Assembly (NCBI GenBank): GCA_029573975.1
Contig: JAKQBU010000554.1
Coordinates: 1-5,443 of the forward strand
DNA length: 5,443 bases
DNA from: Planctomycetota bacterium
Lineage (GTDB): Bacteria; Planctomycetota; Phycisphaerae; Sedimentisphaerales; SM23-30
Direction of reading: 5' to 3'
Position 1 is the stretch's first letter; each line of letters begins with the position of its first letter. Positions 1 to 3,450 of the stretch are shown here, piece by piece. The notes under the pieces were generated by a model. It was given only the letters and a program-made list of their open reading frames with translations, ran no database searches and was not told the DNA's origin. The position numbers and the translations under genes are program-made.

Positions 1-1
1 C

Positions 2-106
2 GAGCGCATCCTGGATGGGCGGCACGTTGGGTCGAACGCAAAAGCAAACGCAGAGAACTGGCTCGATTCTATCATTACGAGCGACATAACCTATTGGCTC
101 CATTAA
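2..106 (+). CDS. C-terminal end of an unidentified protein (partial)
   Basis: A reading frame is open from the window edge to TAA at 104-106 and gives 34 residues ending in NAENWLDSIITSDITYWLH. It was chosen over the other open frames because about 62% of its third positions are G or C, like the genes downstream, and its composition is ordinary. The frame starting at base 1 runs to TGA at 124-126, but it is Arg/Lys-rich with A/T-rich third positions. The opposite strand is also open here (ATG at 103 reading leftward). No family is recognisable from so short a tail. Base composition drops sharply to AT-rich just after the stop, which supports a gene boundary here. Confidence 0.35.
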   Translation, partial: ERILDGRHVGSNAKANAENWLDSIITSDITYWLH

Positions 107-163
107 GAGTTAAAGAACGAAAATGAATTTACACAGTACAACTACTATGTTTTGCCCCACTTT

Positions 164-195
164 TATATCACTTTAACACGCTTATATATCACTTT
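164..195. repeat. 11-base direct repeat with 21-base spacing
   Basis: The motif TATATCACTTT occurs at 164-174 and again at 185-195, a start-to-start distance of 21 bases, or about two helical turns. A shortened copy, TATCACTTT, recurs at 332-340. The motif is AT-rich, so chance contributes, but the 21-base spacing matches the tandem repeat at 253-294. This could be paired binding sites on one DNA face or decayed repeat DNA; the sequence alone does not decide. Confidence 0.5.
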
Positions 196-252
196 CTTCA
201 TGTTTTGTTATACTTTATTCAACATTTATCAACTCAACCTAATCGTTACAAA

Positions 253-294
253 TTACCAAAATTCTTACCCAACTTACCAAAAATCTTACCCAAC
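253..294. repeat. 21-base tandem duplication
   Basis: Two adjoining 21-base units (253-273 and 274-294) differ at a single position. Both read TTACCAAAA-x-TCTTACCCAAC in outline, the first having T and the second A near the middle (ninth to tenth base). They are immediately followed by two imperfect 9-base copies, cgttacaac and cgttataat (295-312). The unit has no inverted symmetry and no spacer, so it is a direct tandem repeat and not a CRISPR unit. Its function is unknown. Confidence 0.8.
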
Positions 295-348
295 CGTTAC
301 AACCGTTATAATCTTTACTTTATTATCGGACTATCACTTTCCACGTAA

Positions 349-480
349 AATAAAGACTTATATCAATTCCATAAAATGAAAAATAACGACTTATAGCAAT
401 TCTTCAAATCGAACAATAAAGACTTACGTCAATTTCCCCAAACCAAAAATAAGCACTTATGGATGATTTTTTGACTATTT
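349..480. repeat. Four tandem units at an exact 33-base period upstream of miaB
   Basis: Units begin at 349, 382, 415 and 448. Each opens with AATAA-nn-ACTTA, and the first three then share n3-CAATT before diverging. The cores are AATAAAGACTTA, AATAACGACTTA, AATAAAGACTTA and AATAAGCACTTA. Within the core, TAAnnnnTTA is an inverted repeat, and unit 4 has the full TAAG-CA-CTTA dyad. The 3' part of each unit drifts, and unit 4 matches only in the core. Units abut without spacers. Read in one frame they give 11-residue repeats beginning NKDLYQF, but TAG at 394-396 and TGA at 472-474 interrupt that frame, so present coding is unlikely. The array ends about 60 bases before the miaB start, a plausible place for a regulator site. 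Confidence 0.8.
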
Positions 481-540
481 CAGCCGGCTGGGGAAAATCA
501 CCATAGCCAGAAATCGCCCTTTTCAGGTATGATACAGGGC

Positions 541-1956
541 ATGAAAAAAAAGGTATATATCGAAACGATGGGCTGCCAGATGAACAAGCTGGACTCCGAG
601 CTGGTGGCATGCCACTTAAAAGCTTGCGGATACGAGATTTGCGACGCTTTACCGGAAGCGGAGGTGGTGATTTTCAATACCTGCTCCGTCCGCCAGCATG
701 CCGAGGAGAAGGTCATCAGCAAGATCGGCCAGCTAAAGAAAGACCATCACCAGCGGCCCCAACTGGTGGTAGCGGTGATCGGCTGCATGGCCCAGCGGTT
801 GGGGCAGCAATTGCTGGATACCTACCACCAGGTGGATATCGTCTGCGGCCCGGGCCAGTTACATCACTTTAGCTCGATGCTGGCGGAGGTGCTGGACCGC
901 CGTCGCCAGGTGCTTTCCCTGAATGACCCGCTGGAAACGGATAATCTGGAAATACTTGACAGCAAACGGGATACAGATGAACTAGACCGTCCTTTTTCTG
1001 CCTTTGTGCGGGTAATGCGCGGGTGCAATAAGTACTGCCATTATTGCGTGGTGCCCTATGTACGCGGGCCGGAACAATCCCGGCCGATCGGGAATATCGT
1101 GGCGGAAACCCGGCGGCTGGCAGAAAACGGGGTGAAGGAGATTACGCTGCTGGGACAGACCGTCAATTCCTACCGGTTTAAGGAGGGAGAAAAAACCTGG
1201 GGCCTGGCAGATGTGATAGCACAAATACATGATATACAAGGACTTGAGAGAATCCGTTTCGTGACCAGCTACCCGCGAGATTTTGATGAGGGGATTTTGC
1301 GGGCGATGGCGGATTTGCCCAGGGTGTGCGAGTACCTGCATATACCAGCGCAGTCGGGATCGAACCGGATTTTGAAGGCGATGAATCGTAATTACAGCGT
1401 AGAAGCCTATTTAGAGCTGATTTCCAGGGCGCGGGAACTGGTGCCGGGAATTACCATAGCGGGCGATTTCATCGTGGGGTACTGCGGAGAAACGGAAGCG
1501 GATTTCCTTGCTACCAAAGAACTTATGCGAAAGGTGAGGTATAAGAATTGTTTTATTTTCAAATATTCGCCGAGGCCGGGTACGCGGGCGGCTGCGAAGA
1601 TGGCGGATGATGTGCCGGAAGTCGTTAAAAAACAAAGGAATACGGAGCTTTTGGCCCTGCAGAATGAAATTGCGTTTGCGGATAATCAGAAGCTGGTCGG
1701 CCAGCCGGTAGAAATCCTGGTGGAAGGTGCCAGTAAAAAACCACATCTGAACAGCGGCGAGGATGAACCGGAGGCTGATGCGGAATGTACTATAAATTAT
1801 TATGCAGCAAGTAATTCTGATACCATCCAATTGACCGGCCGCACACGGGGCGATCAGATAGCGGTCTTTAACGGCAGCAGCAACCTGATCGGCCAGATAG
1901 TGAAGTTAAAGATCGTCAAGGCGTCCGCTTTGACCCTGTTTGGAGAAATGCAGTAA
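541..1956 (+). CDS. miaB: MiaB, tRNA-2-methylthio-N6-dimethylallyladenosine synthase
   Basis: This radical-SAM methylthiotransferase adds the 2-methylthio group to i6A37 of tRNAs reading UNN codons, forming ms2i6A in the cytoplasm. Counting from ATG 541 (471 residues), the N-terminal MTTase domain opens with KKVYIETMGCQMN and holds the three auxiliary-cluster cysteines C12, C48 (NTCSVR) and C82 (IGCMAQR). The radical-SAM motif CNKYCHYC gives C162, C166 and C169. LLGQTVNSYR, HIPAQSGS and FKYSPRPGTRAA are MiaB-type motifs and distinguish it from RimO and MtaB. A C-terminal TRAM domain (about 384-466) ends in SALTLFGE. The TRAM domain carries an acidic insertion of roughly 25 residues (about 403-430) absent from the compact MiaB proteins I know. 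An in-frame ATG at 529 would add four residues. I prefer 541 because MiaB proteins usually begin MKKVYIET. Neither start has a properly spaced ribosome binding site. Confidence 0.96.
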   Translation: MKKKVYIETMGCQMNKLDSELVACHLKACGYEICDALPEAEVVIFNTCSVRQHAEEKVISKIGQLKKDHHQRPQLVVAVIGCMAQRLGQQLLDTYHQVDIVCGPGQLHHFSSMLAEVLDRRRQVLSLNDPLETDNLEILDSKRDTDELDRPFSAFVRVMRGCNKYCHYCVVPYVRGPEQSRPIGNIVAETRRLAENGVKEITLLGQTVNSYRFKEGEKTWGLADVIAQIHDIQGLERIRFVTSYPRDFDEGILRAMADLPRVCEYLHIPAQSGSNRILKAMNRNYSVEAYLELISRARELVPGITIAGDFIVGYCGETEADFLATKELMRKVRYKNCFIFKYSPRPGTRAAAKMADDVPEVVKKQRNTELLALQNEIAFADNQKLVGQPVEILVEGASKKPHLNSGEDEPEADAECTINYYAASNSDTIQLTGRTRGDQIAVFNGSSNLIGQIVKLKIVKASALTLFGEMQ

Positions 1957-1963
1957 GACTTTA

Positions 1964-1991
1964 TTTACAAATCAAATTCTAAGTATATACT
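1964..1991 (+). promoter_or_regulatory. Predicted sigma70-type promoter for thiC
   Basis: TTTACA (1964-1969, one mismatch to TTGACA) and TATACT (1986-1991, one mismatch to TATAAT) are separated by 16 bases, inside AT-rich DNA just after the miaB stop. Transcription would begin near 1998, exactly where the leader hairpin begins, leaving an 82-base untranslated leader before thiC. A second -10-like box, TATAAT at 2061-2066, has no suitable -35 (the nearest, TTGCTA at 2042-2047, is only 13 bases away). Confidence 0.5.
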
Positions 1992-1997
1992 ATTATA

Positions 1998-2039
1998 TGC
2001 ATCCTGTTGGTAATGGGGTTTGCCGTACATGTTGATGCA
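1998..2039 (+). promoter_or_regulatory. Structured 5' leader hairpin of thiC, not a TPP riboswitch
   Basis: An outer stem pairs TGCATC (1998-2003) with GATGCA (2034-2039). After an asymmetric internal loop, an inner stem pairs TGTTGGTAA (2005-2013) with TTGCCGTACA (2020-2029), with two G-U pairs and U2026 bulged. This leaves a six-base UGGGGU loop (2014-2019). The hairpin sits at the predicted 5' end of the transcript. thiC is classically controlled by a TPP riboswitch, but the conserved CUGAGA and the GAACCUGAUC-type segments are absent. Its role could be regulation by an unknown ligand, mRNA protection or none; only the pairing is visible. Confidence 0.4.
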
Positions 2040-2051
2040 AATTGCTATTGG

Positions 2052-2066
2052 ATAAATATTTATAAT
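2052..2066. repeat. 15-base sequence shared on both sides of thiC (left copy)
   Basis: ATAAATATTTATAAT at 2052-2066 in the thiC leader is identical to 3383-3397 just after thiC. Its first 12 bases are a perfect palindrome. Both copies are pure AT, so coincidence is possible. An 8-base GATGCAAA also occurs near each copy (2034-2041 and 3402-3409), on the outer side of the 15-mer in both cases. Confidence 0.4.
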
Positions 2067-2079
2067 AAATTGGATGTAA

Positions 2080-3364
2080 ATGAACATGACCCAGCTCGAA
2101 AATGCCCGGAATAATAGTATCACCGAGGAAATGCGGCAGGTCGCCAGCGCCGAACATCTTGACCCGCAACAGGTTATGAACCTTATCCGACGGCCGCCTC
2201 GTCATCCCAGCCAACAAAATCCACCTCAAAGGCAATCTCAAACCCCTCGGCATCGGCCGCGCCCTCACCACTAAGATCAACGCCAACATCGGCGCCTCCC
2301 CCCTCGACTCCGACGAAAACTACGAGTTGCGAAAACTCGAAATCTCCTTAAAGTATGGCGCACATACAGTTATGGATCTTTCCACCGGCGGTGACGTGGA
2401 CCATTGCCGTCTCAATCTCCTCCACCACAGCCCCGCCCCCCTCGGCACTGTGCCCATTTATGAGATGATTATTCATCGTTCCGTCGATGACCTCAGCTAC
2501 GACGACATCCTCAAAACCTGCGAAAAACAGGCCCAGCAGGGCGTCGATTTCTTTACCATCCACGCCGGCCTCCTTAAAGAACATATCCCCCTGACCCGCA
2601 AACGCCTCGCCGGCATCGTCAGCCGCGGCGGCTCCCTCCTGGCCCACTGGATGCTCAACCACAACAAACAAAACCCTTTCTACGAAGTATTTAACGACAT
2701 TTGCGATATCATGCGGCAGTACGACGTCTGCTTCTCACTGGGCGACGGTCTGCGGCCCGGCTGCTTGGCGGACGCCACCGATGAAGCCCAGATTGCCGAA
2801 CTGCGGACCCTGGGCGAACTTACCCAGCGGGCCTGGGAAAAAGGCTGCCAGGTCATGGTGGAAGGCCCCGGCCATGTACCCTATAACCAGATCGAATATA
2901 ACATGAAGCTCCAGCAGGAGATATGCAAAAACGCCCCGTTTTATGTACTGGGCCCGCTGGTTACGGATGTCGCCCCCGGCTACGACCATATCACCAGCGC
3001 CATCGGCGCTACCGCCGCCGCCTATCACGGCGCCGCCTTTCTCTGTTACGTAACCCCCCGTGAACACCTGGGTTTACCAACCGACGACGACGTCCGCCAG
3101 GGAGTGATAGCCTATCGAATCGCCGCGCACGCCGCCGATGTCGCCCTGGGCATCCCCGGCGCTCGCGACTGGGACGACCAGCTCAGCCAAGCTCGGGCCG
3201 AACTTAACTGGAAAAAGCATTTGGAGTTAGCGATGGACCCGGACACCGCCCGCCAGATGCACGACGAAAAGAAACTGCCGGATACCAATTACTGCACTAT
3301 GTGCGGCAAAGACTGGTGCGCGGTTCGCATCACCAAAGAACTGCGGGAAAAGGTAAAATCCTGA
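2080..3364 (+). CDS. thiC: ThiC, phosphomethylpyrimidine synthase, interrupted by a frameshift
   Basis: ThiC converts aminoimidazole ribotide to HMP phosphate in thiamine biosynthesis, using SAM and a [4Fe-4S] cluster. The product matches the short ThiC class (about 427 residues). The N-terminus MTQLENAR...ITEEM is typical, with ATG at 2080 or, matching the family better, 2086; only a weak GGA (2072-2074) precedes them. Frame 1 codes through Arg37 (2188-2190). Homology then continues one base later from 2192 with GRLVIPAN, then [51 protein letters not shown] and TPREHLGLP. The C-terminal CTMCGKDWC (CX2CX4C) binds the cluster. Everything after the break is intact to TGA at 3362-3364. Without a shift, translation stops at 2272-2274 after 64 residues. 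The frame-2 part has a stop at 2177-2179 just upstream and no ATG or GTG start; a TTG at 2327 lies inside the conserved core and is not a credible start. The gene is a recent pseudogene, a sequence error, or read by +1 frameshifting. Confidence 0.93.
2180..2192 (+). other. Frameshift point in thiC
   Basis: Frame 1 reads ATC CGA (Ile-Arg) at 2185-2190, and ThiC homology resumes in frame 2 with GGC CGC CTC (Gly-Arg-Leu) at 2192. C2191 is left over. The shift must fall between the frame-2 stop (2177-2179) and 2192. From memory, ThiC relatives have one further residue between these parts (the I-A-x-G-R/T region), so loss of two bases would best restore the usual length; gain of one base is the alternative. 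There is no homopolymer run here, which makes a simple slippage error less likely but not impossible. Confidence 0.85.
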
Positions 3365-3378
3365 CGTTTATCCCTTTT

Positions 3379-3398
3379 AATTATAAATATTTATAATT
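3379..3398. repeat. Perfect 20-base AT palindrome after thiC
   Basis: AATTATAAATATTTATAATT is fully self-complementary, lies 15 bases after the thiC stop and is followed by TT. It contains the right-hand copy of the 15-mer found before thiC (3383-3397). As RNA it would give a weak AU hairpin. As DNA it is a good candidate for a symmetric protein site or simply a melted spacer between convergent genes. Confidence 0.55.
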
Positions 3399-3415
3399 TT
3401 CGATGCAAAGACAGG

Positions 3416-3439
3416 CGCTTATCGGCCCTCCGGTAAGCG
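3416..3439 (+). terminator. GC-rich hairpin between convergent thiC and the glycosidase-like gene
   Basis: CGCTTATCGG (3416-3425) pairs with CCGGTAAGCG (3430-3439) across a CCCT loop, with one U-G wobble in plus-strand RNA and an A-C mismatch in minus-strand RNA. It lies 51 bases after the thiC stop and 11 bases beyond the stop of the minus-strand gene. Flanking GACA (3410-3413) and TGTC (3449-3452) could extend the fold. No U-run follows on either strand, so it is not a classical intrinsic terminator. A role in 3' end formation or mRNA protection is inferred from position only. Confidence 0.4.
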
Positions 3440-3450
3440 ATGCTCGCATG

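Larger units (their letters stand above)
107..540. other. AT-rich intergenic island with several direct-repeat blocks
   Basis: No credible gene lies in these roughly 430 bases. Composition differs from the flanks: between 127 and 345 GC is about 31%, with 56 C against only 12 G on the plus strand. Three direct-repeat blocks follow one another (164-195, 253-294 and 349-480). A weak 9-base near-duplication, cgttacaac then cgttataat, sits at 295-312. One 75-codon frame (152-379) starts with ATG, but it has no ribosome binding site, has low-complexity Tyr/Phe/Ile/Thr composition, and is open mainly because G-containing stop codons are rare in G-depleted DNA. Possible -10-like boxes (TATACT 209-214, TATAAT 307-312) lack good -35 partners. 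The miaB promoter should lie in this stretch, but I cannot place it with confidence. Confidence 0.75.

Noticed and set aside
1..103. Minus-strand open frame starting with ATG at 103 and running off the left edge
   Set aside because: It is Cys-rich and improbable in composition. It lies antisense to the better-supported plus-strand tail and has no Shine-Dalgarno sequence upstream.
152..379. 75-codon plus-strand open frame in the AT-rich island
   Set aside because: It has no ribosome binding site and a low-complexity Tyr/Ile/Thr/Phe composition. It runs across repeat blocks, and its openness is explained by G depletion. A second frame is equally open.
349..480. Possible CRISPR array
   Set aside because: The 33-base units abut without unique spacers, the conserved part is only the first 12-20 bases, and no cas gene is present.
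471..533. TTGACT (471-476) and TATGAT (528-533) as a single miaB promoter
   Set aside because: The spacing is 51 bases, far outside the usual 16-18, and no good -10 lies at the right distance from TTGACT.
541..1956. Assignment as RimO or MtaB instead of MiaB
   Set aside because: GCMAQR, the GQxVNSY motif and the PxQSGSNRIL segment fit MiaB. RimO and MtaB differ at these positions.
1957..2079. TPP riboswitch in front of thiC
   Set aside because: The conserved CUGAGA and GAACCUGAUC-type elements and the three-way junction layout are absent.
2348..3067. Minus-strand open frames opposite thiC
   Set aside because: They are Gly/Ala/Val-rich shadows of the conserved ThiC coding strand with no start context.
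2327..3364. thiC as an independent gene starting at TTG 2327
   Set aside because: Conserved ThiC sequence ([15 protein letters not shown]) is encoded in the same frame upstream of this codon, so a start here would remove part of the core. The gene continues from the frame-1 N-terminus through a frameshift.
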